A stretch of DNA of 40,388 nucleotides from Marinobacter segnicrescens (GCF_900111555.1 NZ_FOHZ01000026.1:1-40388), one strand, 5' to 3'; counted from the stretch's first letter, positions 5,342 through 14,675 are shown. Made by a program: numbers and translations. The notes: generated from the sequence alone by a model not told the origin.

Positions 5342-8166
5342 TTCCGCAGCTTGTCCAGGGTAGCTGCCGAGGTTTCCAGTGCTGCACCGGTTGTCACCAG
5401 CAAGCTGGCATCACGGTCGATCAGCGCTCGGTCGAAAGTCGCCAGTAACGCTTCCCTGCTAACCTCGGCCACAGCGGCAGCAAGCTGTTCCCGGCTGTCG
5501 AAGTCGGTGGCCTGGCGGTCGATTTCCCGCCAGTAGCGCTCGGACACAGACGACAGGGTGCGCTCCTGTTCCATCAGTTTGCTGATGACCGCTTGTCGCT
5601 CCCGTTCCAGGGCCTTTTCGTCCATGTCGGCCAGACGCTTACGGAAGCTAGTGGCGAACTCGGATACGGCCTGGTCAATTTGTTCCGCACTGGCCTCGGG
5701 CGATTGCACGACAAGGCCGATGGCCGGGGTTTCCAGCATCTCAAACGGGGTCGCATACACCACATAGCCCAGTTGGCGGGTGGTGCGCAGCTCCTCGTAG
5801 AAAGCGCCGCTGACCACCTGGGTCAGCAGGCGGAAGCGGGCGCGTTCGGCAAAGCTCGTATCACTACCCTGGCTGTAACGCAGGTAGCCGGTATCCGGGT
5901 GTGGAACCTGTAACCGGATGGCGGTCTGGCCATCGGGCAGGTCCCGGACCTGGCTACGGCTGACCGTCGCCGCCTGTGACTCCTGCAGCAGCGTGGCCTT
6001 CGCCTGCTGGGCAGTGTTCAGGGCAAAGGCCCGGGTGGCATTACCGTGAACCAGCATGACCGCGTCGACGTCTCTGGTGAACGCCTCGGCAAATGCTCGC
6101 AGATCAACCACCGACAACGCCTCTGCTGCGTCCAGCTTCTCCTCGGTGGTCCAGGTCCCCTGGATCAGCGCATCCTGCGCCAGTGAGGCGGCCTGCGACA
6201 CGGGTTTGTCCTGCAGTTGGTTGCGCAGACTGTCGACGAGTTGCTGGCGGGCAATGCGGAAGCGTTGCTCGCTGATGGCCGGATCGGCCAGGGTCGCCAT
6301 CACACGGTTCATCAGCACCGGCAAGCGGTCGTGGTAGCCTCCGGTACGGACAGTCAGGCCGCGGAGGTGCGGGTAGATTCGGTAATCCAGGCCGGCCATC
6401 TGCGCCGGATAGGCCCAGGGGTTGAGCTCCACCGACACCGCATCTGCCAGCAGGTGGGTCAGCACCTGGCCCCGGGGAGACTCTGTGGTCAGCGGCGAGC
6501 GCAGGCTAAGGTAGATGTTCGCCTCCGGCCGACCAAAGCGGGTGTCTTTTGCGTGCCAGACCTCAAGGTTGTCCAGGGTAGCCAGCTTCTCCGGGTGTGC
6601 CATTGACGGCCCCTCCAGCAGACTGAGGTCCTCCGGAATAAACGGGTTTTTCCGGGGAAGCGCCAACTGTTCGGCGAGGGCTGTTAGCTGTTGGCCGGGG
6701 CTCGGCACTTCAATGTTCTTTTCCAGCACGAAAGGCGTGTCGTACCAGGGGCTCCTGTCGGCATCCTCCGGCAGGGCTTCGTTGGTGCGCAGGGTAATGA
6801 GCAGGTTGTCCGGGGTCAGCTCGTTCAAGAGGTCAAGGTACTGATCCGGCGTGTACTCCGTCATCATCCAGCGGGCCCGGAGCACGTCTTCAGGGGCTAC
6901 CTCCTGCATTTCCATGGACAGGCGCATGGCAAGGTGCAGGGGCTGCGGGCGTTGCTGGTAACGGAAGTCGATCTCCGAAAGTTGCCGGTCTTCTTCGAAG
7001 CGGAACCGGTCTATGCCCTGTTCCCGGACCAGTCCGATATAGTCAAACGCCAGCGCGATGATCTCGTCCTGATGGTTGAGACCCTCATCGGTCAGGGCCA
7101 TGCCCAGCTCCAGGCTGGAATGGTGGCCCGTGTCGGTGCCGCTGCCGGCAGACAGGCTTTCCACCCAACCCTTGCGTTTCAGCACATCGAACAGGCTGCC
7201 CGGGCCCTCGTGGCCAAGCAGGCTGGCGACATAGTGCATGGGCTTGGTGCGATAATGTTCCTGCTGTGAGGGAATGGGAAATACCAGCTTCAGCTGTTTG
7301 ATATCCTTGATGGTCTGAACCTGCAGGCGGGCAGGAAGGGCGTCGTTGTCGAATAACGGCTCCTGATGTTCTTTTACCTCGAGGTTCCGGTTTTCAATCG
7401 CGCTGAACCGAGGGCGCACCATGCTCTCGAGTTCATCCAGGGGCTGGGGGCCGTATACCGCCAAGGTCATCAGGTTGGCAGAGTATTCGTTTTCCCAGAA
7501 CTCAATAAGGTCAGCCCTCAGCGGGCGTTCGTCGGTGTTGTCCAGGGTGATCAGGTTGCCCACGGAAAACTGACTGAAGGCATGGTCCGGGTTGCTGATG
7601 GCCTTGCGGACTGAAAAATACCGGCGGCCATCTTCTTTGAGTGAGGCACTGTATTCCGAATGCACGGCGTTACGCTCACGGTCCACCAGATCGGCGGTGA
7701 ACAGGGGAGCGGCAAACTGCTGGGCGAAGCGGTCCAGCGCGGGTTCCAGGTGGGGGGCCTGGATATCAAAGAAATAGTTGGTGTCCTGGAACGCGGTAAA
7801 GGCGTTATGAGTCCCGCCGTGGCTACGGATGAACTGCTGGTACTCACCCGGATCCGGGTATTTTTCGGTGCCCAGGAACAGCATGTGCTCAAGGAAGTGT
7901 GCCAGACCTTCACGGCCGGCCGGGTCGTTGCCGCTGCCCACGGCAACGTTCAGGGAAGCCGCGGCCTTGTCTGCATCCGGGTCGGAGATCAGCAGTACCT
8001 CCAGGCCGTTCTCCAGGCTCAGGTACCGGTATTCATTGCTGTCCGCCGGGCTTTTGATGGGCTCCACACGCTCCGGGCTGGCTGCCTGCGCCGTTGAGAT
8101 CGCCAGCAGTGCCAGCAGTGCGGCCATCCAGGTGAACATCAGGCGTGCAACAGAATGATTACCCAT
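5320..8166 (-). CDS. Periplasmic M16 zinc protease, pitrilysin (protease III) type
   Basis: A 948-residue insulinase-family metallopeptidase that degrades peptides in the periplasm. A signal peptide (residues 1-29, cleavage after AQA) precedes four M16 domains. The inverted zinc motif HFLEH lies at residues 90-94, and the third zinc ligand is Glu171 in AVHSEY, 77 residues after His94 as in E. coli pitrilysin. RQLGYVVYA near residue 760 is the C-terminal substrate-binding motif of the long M16 enzymes. The length matches the pitrilysin class rather than the short M16B peptidases. It stands alone, convergent with the glycosyltransferases, 47 bp downstream of a small unknown gene. Confidence 0.93.
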   Translation of the reverse strand: MGNHSVARLMFTWMAALLALLAISTAQAASPERVEPIKSPADSNEYRYLSLENGLEVLLISDPDADKAAASLNVAVGSGNDPAGREGLAHFLEHMLFLGTEKYPDPGEYQQFIRSHGGTHNAFTAFQDTNYFFDIQAPHLEPALDRFAQQFAAPLFTADLVDRERNAVHSEYSASLKEDGRRYFSVRKAISNPDHAFSQFSVGNLITLDNTDERPLRADLIEFWENEYSANLMTLAVYGPQPLDELESMVRPRFSAIENRNLEVKEHQEPLFDNDALPARLQVQTIKDIKQLKLVFPIPSQQEHYRTKPMHYVASLLGHEGPGSLFDVLKRKGWVESLSAGSGTDTGHHSSLELGMALTDEGLNHQDEIIALAFDYIGLVREQGIDRFRFEEDRQLSEIDFRYQQRPQPLHLAMRLSMEMQEVAPEDVLRARWMMTEYTPDQYLDLLNELTPDNLLITLRTNEALPEDADRSPWYDTPFVLEKNIEVPSPGQQLTALAEQLALPRKNPFIPEDLSLLEGPSMAHPEKLATLDNLEVWHAKDTRFGRPEANIYLSLRSPLTTESPRGQVLTHLLADAVSVELNPWAYPAQMAGLDYRIYPHLRGLTVRTGGYHDRLPVLMNRVMATLADPAISEQRFRIARQQLVDSLRNQLQDKPVSQAASLAQDALIQGTWTTEEKLDAAEALSVVDLRAFAEAFTRDVDAVMLVHGNATRAFALNTAQQAKATLLQESQAATVSRSQVRDLPDGQTAIRLQVPHPDTGYLRYSQGSDTSFAERARFRLLTQVVSGAFYEELRTTRQLGYVVYATPFEMLETPAIGLVVQSPEASAEQIDQAVSEFATSFRKRLADMDEKALERERQAVISKLMEQERTLSSVSERYWREIDRQATDFDSREQLAAAVAEVSREALLATFDRALIDRDASLLVTTGAALETSAATLDKLRNQPPVEG

Positions 8167-8213
8167 GCAGTGATTCCTTTACCGGTTTAAACGGGAGTAG
8201 CGGTGATGACTGA

Positions 8214-8510
8214 TCAGTGCACCTGGCCCTGGTCGGTTGCGGCAGGATGCTGGTCCAGGGTGATTCTGGCAAGGGTGGCAGCCTCATCAGCACTGAGTTT
8301 GCCGGAGGCAATGCGTTCCAGCACCGAGGCCATTACCGCAACGGCCTGACGCTGCTCGGCGAACTCGGCCTGGAAAGCATCATCAATCGCCTGGTAGACG
8401 GCCTGGATTTTCTCTTCCCGGCTGCCGCTGTCTGTGGCGGTGTCATTGATGGCCTTGAGACAGGCGCGGGCAATGGAAATGTAACGATCAGCATTGTCCT
8501 GGCTGGACAT
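8214..8510 (-). CDS. Small hypothetical helical protein
   Basis: A 98-residue protein with no family that I recognise. It begins MSSQDNADRYISIARACL and is predicted to be almost wholly alpha-helical, acidic and soluble, without a signal peptide, membrane segment or Cys motif. AGGAG stands before the ATG. It is co-directional with and 47 bp upstream of the M16 protease, so the two may share a transcript from the gap 8511-8732. The opposite strand is also open over nearly the same span, but lacks a ribosome-binding site and protein-like composition. Confidence 0.7.
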   Translation of the reverse strand: MSSQDNADRYISIARACLKAINDTATDSGSREEKIQAVYQAIDDAFQAEFAEQRQAVAVMASVLERIASGKLSADEAATLARITLDQHPAATDQGQVH

Positions 8511-8738
8511 TAACGGTTCTCCTGGCTGGCTGACTGTCCGGGGTGTTACTTCGTTTGGAGATCCCCGGGATGATTAGGACCGGTATTATCGCATCTGGTT
8601 CCGCGGGATGCATTTCGCGGCAACACTGAGACAGGTCAAATGTTTATTGTATTCGCGTTTCGCGATGCCCCATGTTGGCATAGAGTAAGGGTCAGGAAGA
8701 CAACCATTACAACAACGTGAGCGCAGGGCAGGATGATC

Positions 8739-10721
8739 ATGAACTATTTTCTGACGGGTGGTACCGGTTTTATCGGCCGTTTTCTGGTGGAAAAGCTGCT
8801 GGCCCGGGGCGGTAAGGTCCACGTGCTGGTGCGGGAAGAATCGCTGGACAAGTTTGAGAGCCTGCGTAAGCGGTGGGGTGAGGGGGCTGACCGGGTGAAT
8901 GCTGTAGTCGGCGACCTGAACAGGCCTGGCCTGGGCCTCGATGCCAGGGCCCGCAAGGCCCTGACGGGTAAGGTAGACCACTTCTTCCACCTGGCCGCCG
9001 TGTACGACATGGCATCGGACGCCGACGCCCAGCAGCAGGCCAACGTGGAGGGCACCCGCCACGCACTGGAGGCTGCGGAAGCTCTCAAGGTCGGTTGCTT
9101 CCACCACGTTTCATCCATTGCCGCCGCCGGCCTGTTCAAAGGCACCTTCCGGGAGGACATGTTTGATGACGCCACCAACCTCGACCATCCCTACCTGAAA
9201 AGCAAGCATGACTCTGAGGCGGTGGTGCGTAACGAGTGCCAGGTTCCGTTTCGCATCTATCGCCCCGGCATGGTGATAGGCCACTCCTGCACCGGCGAAA
9301 TGGACAAGGTGGATGGCCCCTATTATTTCTTCAAGCTGATCCAGAAAGTCCGCCACGCGCTGCCCCAGTGGGTTCCCACCATTGGTGTGGAGGGCGGCCG
9401 GCTCAATATCGTGCCGGTGGATTACGTGGTAGACGCCCTGGATTTCCTGGCCCACAAGGAAGGGGAAGACGGTCAGTGTTTCCACCTGGTGGATCCCGAT
9501 CCGTACAAGGTGGGAGAAATCCTCAATATCTTTTGTGAGGCCGGGCACGCACCCCGTATGGCCATGCGGGTGGACTCTCGCATGTTCGGGTTTGTGCCGC
9601 CGTTTATTCGACAGTCACTGAAAGGACTGCCTCCGGTGAAGCGCCTGACCTCGGCTGTCCTGGATGACCTGGGCATTCCCGACTCGGTACTCTCGTTCAT
9701 CAATTACCCGACCCGGTTCGACAACCGGGAGGCGGAGCGGGCGCTCAAGGGTAGCGGTATCGAGGTGCCCCGGTTAACGGACTATGCCCCGGTGATCTGG
9801 GACTACTGGGAGCGGCACCTTGACCCGGACCTCTTCCGTGATCGCAGCCTGCGGGGTGCTGTCGAGGGCAAGGTGTGTGTGGTGACCGGGGCCACGTCGG
9901 GTATTGGCCTGTCTACGGCGGAAAAACTGGCCGATGCGGGGGCCATCCTGGTGATTGGCGCCCGCAAACCGGAACGGCTCAAGGAGGTGACCGAGGCCCT
10001 GCGCGAGCGGGGAGCGGAGGTCCATGCCTACCAGTGCGACTTCGCCGATATGGAAGCCTGCGACCGGTTTGTAACCGACGTTCTGACCAATCATGGTGGG
10101 GTGGATGTGTTGGTGAACAACGCGGGGCGCTCCATTCGCCGTTCGCTGTCCCACTCCTTCGATCGCTTTCACGACTTTGAGCGCACCATGCAGCTCAATT
10201 ACTTTGGCGCTGTGCGGCTCATCATGGGCTTCGCCCCGGAAATGCTGAAACGCAAGCGGGGCCATGTGGTGAACATCTCATCCATTGGCGTACTGACCAA
10301 CGCCCCCCGGTTCTCCGCCTACGTGGCCTCAAAGTCTGCCCTGGATGCGTTCAGCCGGTGCGCCGCCGCAGAATGGTCCGACCGCAACGTGACGTTCACC
10401 ACCATCAATATGCCGCTGGTGAAAACGCCGATGATAGCGCCCACCAAGATCTATGACTCCGTCCCCACCCTGACACCGGATGAAGCAGCGGACATGGTTG
10501 CCGAAGCGATTATCCACCGCCCCAAGCGAATTGCCACCCGGTTAGGCGTTTTCGCCCAGGTAACCCATGCAGTAGCCCCGAAGCTCGGGGAGATCGTGAT
10601 GAATACCGGTTACCGGATGTTCCCGGACTCGCCCTCTGCAACCGGTCGAAAGGGCGAGCAGGCAAAGGTCACCTCGGAGCAGGTGGCCTTTGCCGCCCTG
10701 ATGCGGGGAATTCACTGGTAG
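8739..10721 (+). CDS. Two-domain fatty acyl-CoA reductase (alcohol-forming)
   Basis: A 660-residue enzyme reducing fatty acyl-CoA to fatty alcohol with NADPH, supplying the alcohol for wax esters. The first half is an NAD-dependent epimerase/reductase domain (TGGTGFIG at residues 6-13, HHVSSIAAAG, and HPYLKSKHDSE with the Tyr-X3-Lys pair). The second half is a classical short-chain dehydrogenase (VTGATSGIG, VNNAGRS, and FSAYVASKSALDAF with Tyr-X3-Lys). The architecture, length and long identical stretches match the Marinobacter enzyme characterised as a one-protein acyl-CoA to alcohol reductase. The start at 8739 gives the family N-terminus MNYFLTGG and has AGGA 5 bases upstream; ATG 8733 lies two codons earlier. 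It is a single gene, convergent with rnt. The wax synthase is not in the window. Confidence 0.93.
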   Translation: MNYFLTGGTGFIGRFLVEKLLARGGKVHVLVREESLDKFESLRKRWGEGADRVNAVVGDLNRPGLGLDARARKALTGKVDHFFHLAAVYDMASDADAQQQANVEGTRHALEAAEALKVGCFHHVSSIAAAGLFKGTFREDMFDDATNLDHPYLKSKHDSEAVVRNECQVPFRIYRPGMVIGHSCTGEMDKVDGPYYFFKLIQKVRHALPQWVPTIGVEGGRLNIVPVDYVVDALDFLAHKEGEDGQCFHLVDPDPYKVGEILNIFCEAGHAPRMAMRVDSRMFGFVPPFIRQSLKGLPPVKRLTSAVLDDLGIPDSVLSFINYPTRFDNREAERALKGSGIEVPRLTDYAPVIWDYWERHLDPDLFRDRSLRGAVEGKVCVVTGATSGIGLSTAEKLADAGAILVIGARKPERLKEVTEALRERGAEVHAYQCDFADMEACDRFVTDVLTNHGGVDVLVNNAGRSIRRSLSHSFDRFHDFERTMQLNYFGAVRLIMGFAPEMLKRKRGHVVNISSIGVLTNAPRFSAYVASKSALDAFSRCAAAEWSDRNVTFTTINMPLVKTPMIAPTKIYDSVPTLTPDEAADMVAEAIIHRPKRIATRLGVFAQVTHAVAPKLGEIVMNTGYRMFPDSPSATGRKGEQAKVTSEQVAFAALMRGIHW

Positions 10722-10736
10722 GGGAGCCTCCGGTGG

Positions 10737-11399
10737 TCAGGTTCCTGAGCCTTCGCTGGTTGCCTGTGGCAGCGGGAATCCGCCCAGGGTTTTCCAGCGA
10801 TTGACAATGCCACAGAACAGGTCCGCGGTTTTCTCGGCGTCATAGGCTGCGGAGTGGGCCTCACGGTTACTGAACTCCAGTCCGGCCCTTTTACAGGCTT
10901 CGGCCAGCACGGTGTGGCCATAGGCCAGGCCCGCCAGGGTAGCCGTGTCAAAGGTTGAGAAGGGGTGGAACGGGTTGCGTTTGATGTCCGCCCGCTCCGC
11001 TGCCGCGAACACAAAGTTATGGTCAAACGTGGCGTTGTGGCCCACCAGCACCGCTCGCTTGCAGTCAAATGCCTTGACCGCCTTGCGGATCGGGAGGAAC
11101 ACATCCCGCAGGGCATCCTTCTCGTTGATGGCCCCACGGTCCGTCGCCCATGGATCAATGCCGGTGAAATCCAGGGCGGATTGCTCAAGGTTCGCCCCCT
11201 CGAACGGATGCACATGGCGGGAGATAGTCTCGCCCCGGTGCAGCCACCCTTCTTCATCCATGGTGATCAATACGGCGGCCACTTCCAGCAGTGCATCGGT
11301 ACGCGGGTTGAAACCCCCGGTCTCCACATCCACCACAACCGGCAGAAAGCCCCGAAAGCGGCGGGCCATGGGGTGGGGTGTCCTGGTTTCGTCAGTCAC
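10737..11399 (-). CDS. rnt: Ribonuclease T
   Basis: A 220-residue DEDDh 3'-5' exoribonuclease that trims the 3' ends of tRNA and other stable RNAs. Exo I is VVVDVETGGF (Asp24, Glu26), exo II is in VGHNATFDHNF, and exo III is HSAAYDAEKTADLF with the His and Asp pair. Length and motifs fit RNase T rather than oligoribonuclease. It follows pyrC by 36 bp on the same strand, the order also found in Pseudomonas, so it is probably co-transcribed. Its stop is 15 bp from the end of the convergent acyl-CoA reductase gene. Confidence 0.93.
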   Translation of the reverse strand: MTDETRTPHPMARRFRGFLPVVVDVETGGFNPRTDALLEVAAVLITMDEEGWLHRGETISRHVHPFEGANLEQSALDFTGIDPWATDRGAINEKDALRDVFLPIRKAVKAFDCKRAVLVGHNATFDHNFVFAAAERADIKRNPFHPFSTFDTATLAGLAYGHTVLAEACKRAGLEFSNREAHSAAYDAEKTADLFCGIVNRWKTLGGFPLPQATSEGSGT

Positions 11400-11435
11400 A
11401 AGGTCTCCGGATCGGAAAAGGGTTCAGGGGCGCTC

Positions 11436-12470
11436 TCAGGCGAGGCGCCAGCGCAGGGTTTCACCGGCCTTTAAAGGCACAATCCGGCCACCTGCCAGGG
11501 GCAGTGAATCCGGCACCGTCCAGGGCTCCCGGGTGAGTGTGATGGTATCCGTGTTGCGGGGCAGGCCATAGAAATCGGCGCCGTTGAAACTGGCAAACGC
11601 TTCCAGCTTGTCGAGGATGCCGAGGTCTTCGAAGACCTCGGCATATAGTTCAATCGCTGCGAAGGCAGAATAGCAGCCGGCGCAACCGCAAGCGGTTTCC
11701 TTGCGGTCCTGGGCGTGGGGGGCCGAATCGGTACCCAGGAAGAAACGGCGGTCACCACTGACCACGGCATCCTGCAGGGCCTGCTGGTGAACGTTTCGCT
11801 TCAGTACCGGCAGGCAGTAAAGGTGTGGCCGTATACCACCGACCAGCAGGTGGTTGCGGTTGTACATCAGGTGCTGGGGGGTAATGGTCGCGGCCAGGCG
11901 ATCTTCGCCGTGTTCCCTTACGAAGCTGGCGGCATCCCGGGTGGTTATGTGTTCCATGACTACCCTCAGTGTCCGATGCCGTTCCATGACCGGGGCCAGC
12001 ACCTGGTCGATGAACTGCTGCTCCCGGTCAAAGATATCCACGTCATCGTGGGTGACTTCACCGTGAACCAACAGCAGCATGCCGCACTCGGCCATGGTGG
12101 CCAGTACCTCGTCGATTTCCCGGATATCACGGACGCCAGAGGCCGAATTGGTGGTCGCGCCAGCCGGGTAGAGCTTGGCGGCGGGGATACCGGCCGCGTT
12201 CGCCTCCCGGATATCGTCGGGGGTGGTGGAACCGGTGAGATACAGGGTCATCAACGGCTCGAAGCCGGTGTGGTCACCCAGGGCCTCCAGGATGCGCTGC
12301 CGGTATGCTTCTGCCTGCCCGGCGGTGGTTACCGGTGGCACCAGGTTAGGCATGATAATGGCTCGCCCAAAGCGCCGGGCAGTCGCTGGCACGACATCCG
12401 CCAGCACATCGCCATCCCGCACATGGAGATGCCAGTCGTCAGGGCGGGTAAGGGTGATCTGATCAGTCAT
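11436..12470 (-). CDS. pyrC: Dihydroorotase (PyrC type)
   Basis: A 344-residue zinc amidohydrolase that closes carbamoyl-aspartate to dihydroorotate in pyrimidine synthesis. The binuclear site is visible: HLHVRDG (His pair), AAKLYPAGATTNS (the carbamylated Lys), LVHGEVT and MEHITT (His ligands), GTDSAPHAQ (catalytic Asp). Length and sequence match the E. coli-type homodimeric enzyme rather than the PyrX pseudo-dihydroorotase. First gene of pyrC-rnt. The leader on the minus strand contains GGCG-TTTTTTCG-CGCC (12511-12496), a hairpin-forming repeat just before the ribosome-binding region, but I cannot say whether it regulates the gene as in enterics. Confidence 0.95.
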   Translation of the reverse strand: MTDQITLTRPDDWHLHVRDGDVLADVVPATARRFGRAIIMPNLVPPVTTAGQAEAYRQRILEALGDHTGFEPLMTLYLTGSTTPDDIREANAAGIPAAKLYPAGATTNSASGVRDIREIDEVLATMAECGMLLLVHGEVTHDDVDIFDREQQFIDQVLAPVMERHRTLRVVMEHITTRDAASFVREHGEDRLAATITPQHLMYNRNHLLVGGIRPHLYCLPVLKRNVHQQALQDAVVSGDRRFFLGTDSAPHAQDRKETACGCAGCYSAFAAIELYAEVFEDLGILDKLEAFASFNGADFYGLPRNTDTITLTREPWTVPDSLPLAGGRIVPLKAGETLRWRLA

Positions 12471-12514
12471 GGTGGCGTTGGCTCCGGTTGATCCTGGCGC
12501 GAAAAAACGCCGCG

Positions 12515-12520
12515 AGTATA
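12515..12520 (-). promoter_or_regulatory. Candidate -10 element for pyrC
   Basis: TATACT on the minus strand, 45 bases before the pyrC ATG. No good -35 is present 16-18 bases upstream. It lies back to back with the sigma-28 promoter of motY. Confidence 0.35.
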
Positions 12521-12535
12521 CCAGAAGGAGAGGGC

Positions 12536-12562
12536 TAAAGAATCCGGCCGATCAGCCGATAC
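12536..12562 (+). promoter_or_regulatory. Sigma-28 (FliA) promoter of motY
   Basis: TAAA (12536-12539), exactly 15 bases, GCCGATAC (12555-12562). The consensus is TAAA-N15-GCCGATAA, so only the last base differs. The spacing to the motY ATG (12603) leaves a leader of about 30 bases. This places motY in the late flagellar class. Confidence 0.75.
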
Positions 12563-12602
12563 CCTTTTCAGGTACCTTTCAATCGGACATCCGGAAACCG
12601 TT

Positions 12603-13559
12603 ATGGCAATACAGCAGCGGGCAGGACAATCCTCAGCCTCTTTACCGGCAGGCAGACGTTTCCGCAGGTCACTACTGGCACTGTTCGTTGGTAGTGCTCT
12701 GGTATGGACCAGTCTGGCTGAAGCCCGCAGCTTTGGCGCGGGAATCGAGAACAGTGACTGGTATCTGTCGGAATCGGTGTTTGATTGCACCCTGAGCCAC
12801 GAAGTGCCCGGTTACGGACGTGCGGTCTTCAGTCACCGGGCGGGCGAGCAGCTTTCATTCTACCTGGAATCCGACCTGCCACTGATGCGCCCCGGTCGGG
12901 GGCTGTTGGTGGTCGAGGCGCCGGCCTGGCGCCCCGGGGAGGGCACAATGCGGTTGGGCTATGTCAACGTGAGCAATGATCGCAAGGCTGTGGAAGTTGG
13001 CCATCGGGAGGCCATGGCCATGGTAGAAGGGCTGCTTTCGGGAATGGCACCAACGGTTACCCGCCAGGCCCGCTATGAGGGGGACCCCGTCAGGGTCCGG
13101 CTGTCCAACATCAACTTCCGGGCCCCGTTCGAGAACTACCGTCGCTGCGTGAGCGGTCTTTTGCCGGTCAACTTTGACCAGATCCAGCGCTCCAGGGTGC
13201 CTTTTGCATCCGGTAGTGCCGGGTTGTCAGATAACGACCGGAAGCTGTTGGATAACATTGCTGCCTATGTCGAGGCCGACCAGACCGTCGAGCGGCTGCT
13301 TGTGGACGGTCATTCGGACAGCATTGGCAGTCGTATCCAGAATCGTGCCCTGTCAGAGGAGCGCGCGCGCGTGGTGGCGGACTACCTGGTACAGGCTGGT
13401 GTGCCGGAGTCGATGATTATTGTACGGTCCCATGCAGACCAGTTTCCGGTATCGAATAACCCGGCGGACAATCGTCGGACAACGATTCGCCTGGAGCGGG
13501 AAGGCCAGGGCCAGGAGATTCGCCGCGCAGATCGGGGCGCAGGCGCCTACAACGGCTGA
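12603..13559 (+). CDS. motY: Flagellar T-ring protein MotY
   Basis: A 318-residue periplasmic protein that anchors stator units around the flagellar motor. A basic N-terminus and hydrophobic segment (residues about 20-42, ending SLAEA) form a signal peptide. The middle part is the MotY-specific N-terminal domain (WYLSESVFDCTLSHEVPGYGRAVF). The C-terminus is an OmpA-like peptidoglycan-binding domain (VDGHSDSIGSRIQNRALSEERA and NNPADNRRTTIRLE). The neighbour order motY/pyrC/rnt is as in Pseudomonas. The sigma-28 promoter directly upstream agrees with the flagellar role. The gene ends at a 9-bp hairpin shared with the convergent gene. Confidence 0.92.
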   Translation: MAIQQRAGQSSASLPAGRRFRRSLLALFVGSALVWTSLAEARSFGAGIENSDWYLSESVFDCTLSHEVPGYGRAVFSHRAGEQLSFYLESDLPLMRPGRGLLVVEAPAWRPGEGTMRLGYVNVSNDRKAVEVGHREAMAMVEGLLSGMAPTVTRQARYEGDPVRVRLSNINFRAPFENYRRCVSGLLPVNFDQIQRSRVPFASGSAGLSDNDRKLLDNIAAYVEADQTVERLLVDGHSDSIGSRIQNRALSEERARVVADYLVQAGVPESMIIVRSHADQFPVSNNPADNRRTTIRLEREGQGQEIRRADRGAGAYNG

Positions 13560-13560
13560 T

Positions 13561-13584
13561 CAAGCGGGTCAGGAAACCCGCTTG
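13561..13584. terminator. Hairpin between convergent motY and deacetylase genes
   Basis: CAAGCGGGT (13561-13569) pairs with ACCCGCTTG (13576-13584) around a 6-base loop. There is no T-tract, so termination efficiency is uncertain. Confidence 0.5.
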
Positions 13585-13628
13585 CGAGTATAGCCTCCTC
13601 AGCATCCCTGAGCTGATAAAGGGGTGGG

Positions 13629-14558
13629 TTAACGCCCTGCCCGAACCAGCTCACCCACGTGTACGCCAACGCTCTCTGCCAGGGCCCGGAGGTGATAGCC
13701 GCCTTCAAGCGTTGATACGATCCGGTCGTTGGCGTATTCCCTGGCAACACCGGTCAGCATCTGTGTCAGCCACAGGTAATCGTCGGTTTCCAGGTTCATC
13801 TCTGCCATCGGGTCCAGCCGGTGGCCATCAAACCCTGCCGAAATCAGTATCAGCTGCGGCTTGAACTCTTCCAGCCGCTTCAGCCAGCCTGCTTCCACCA
13901 GCTTGCGATATTCTGGCCCCTGGCATCCGCCCGGCACCGGCACGTTAACGATGTTTTCCGGCAGCCGGTAGACGTGGGAGTGGGGGTAGAAAGGATGTTG
14001 GAAGCTGGAGCACATCAGGATGCGCTCGTCACCCTGCACGATATCCACCGTGCCATTACCCTGATGTACATCGAAGTCGATGATGGCAACCCGCTCAAGG
14101 TGGTGGAAGGTCAATGCCCGCATGGCGGCCAGGGCTATGTTGTTGTAAAAGCAGAACCCCATGGACTTGGCGCGCTCGGCGTGGTGTCCCGGCGGCCGGG
14201 CACAGATAAAGGCATTGGTCACCTGACCACTGAGCACCATATCGACCGCTTCGATATTGGCCCCGGCGGCAAGCCTGGCAGCACGGAGGGTATCCGGCAT
14301 CAGTGCTGTGTCCGGGTCGGTAAACACCCGGCCCTTGGTGGGTTGCATCAGGTCCAGCTGATGCAGGTACTTCTCCGGGTGCACCATCTGCAGCTGGTCT
14401 CGGGTAGCCTCGTCCGGGCGAACCCAGTCCAGCTCCTGGTCCAGGCCAGTATCTTCGATATAACTGATAATCCGGCTCAGACGTTCCGGTGATTCCGGGT
14501 GCTCGGCGCCCATATTGTGCATGGCGCAGTCGTCGTGGGAGAAAAACGCTGTTGTCAT
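13629..14558 (-). CDS. Histone deacetylase-like amidohydrolase
   Basis: A 309-residue zinc amidohydrolase of the arginase/deacetylase fold. RPPGHHAER carries the paired active-site His, IIDFDVHQGNGTVDI the zinc-binding Asp and His, ISAGFDGHRLDP the second Asp ligand, and STLEGGYHL the C-terminal Gly-rich loop. Bacterial members deacetylate small molecules such as acetylpolyamines, or in some cases proteins; the substrate here cannot be read. The start at 14558 (MTTAFFSHDDCAMHN) gives the family N-terminus; the frame stays open for 33 more codons but these are not family-like. It is divergent from the Pat-like acyltransferase at 14749, so an acyl-lysine writer and a possible eraser are neighbours. 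Confidence 0.88.
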   Translation of the reverse strand: MTTAFFSHDDCAMHNMGAEHPESPERLSRIISYIEDTGLDQELDWVRPDEATRDQLQMVHPEKYLHQLDLMQPTKGRVFTDPDTALMPDTLRAARLAAGANIEAVDMVLSGQVTNAFICARPPGHHAERAKSMGFCFYNNIALAAMRALTFHHLERVAIIDFDVHQGNGTVDIVQGDERILMCSSFQHPFYPHSHVYRLPENIVNVPVPGGCQGPEYRKLVEAGWLKRLEEFKPQLILISAGFDGHRLDPMAEMNLETDDYLWLTQMLTGVAREYANDRIVSTLEGGYHLRALAESVGVHVGELVRAGR

Positions 14559-14675
14559 GTTATTGATACGTTCCTGACAAGCCCCCAGGGCGTAAATGAA
14601 TAATCTCATGGTAACAGGGATCTTCCGGCTTCGCTGCGTTTCTTTGGTCGTAGTCAAACCCGGCGCGATTTTCGT

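Noticed and set aside
8217..8513. Plus-strand frame exactly opposite the 98-residue protein
   Set aside because: No ribosome-binding site and non-protein-like composition; the minus-strand frame has both.
13629..14657. Extended start of the deacetylase-like gene at 14657
   Set aside because: The extra 33 residues are not family-like; the conserved N-terminus begins at 14558.
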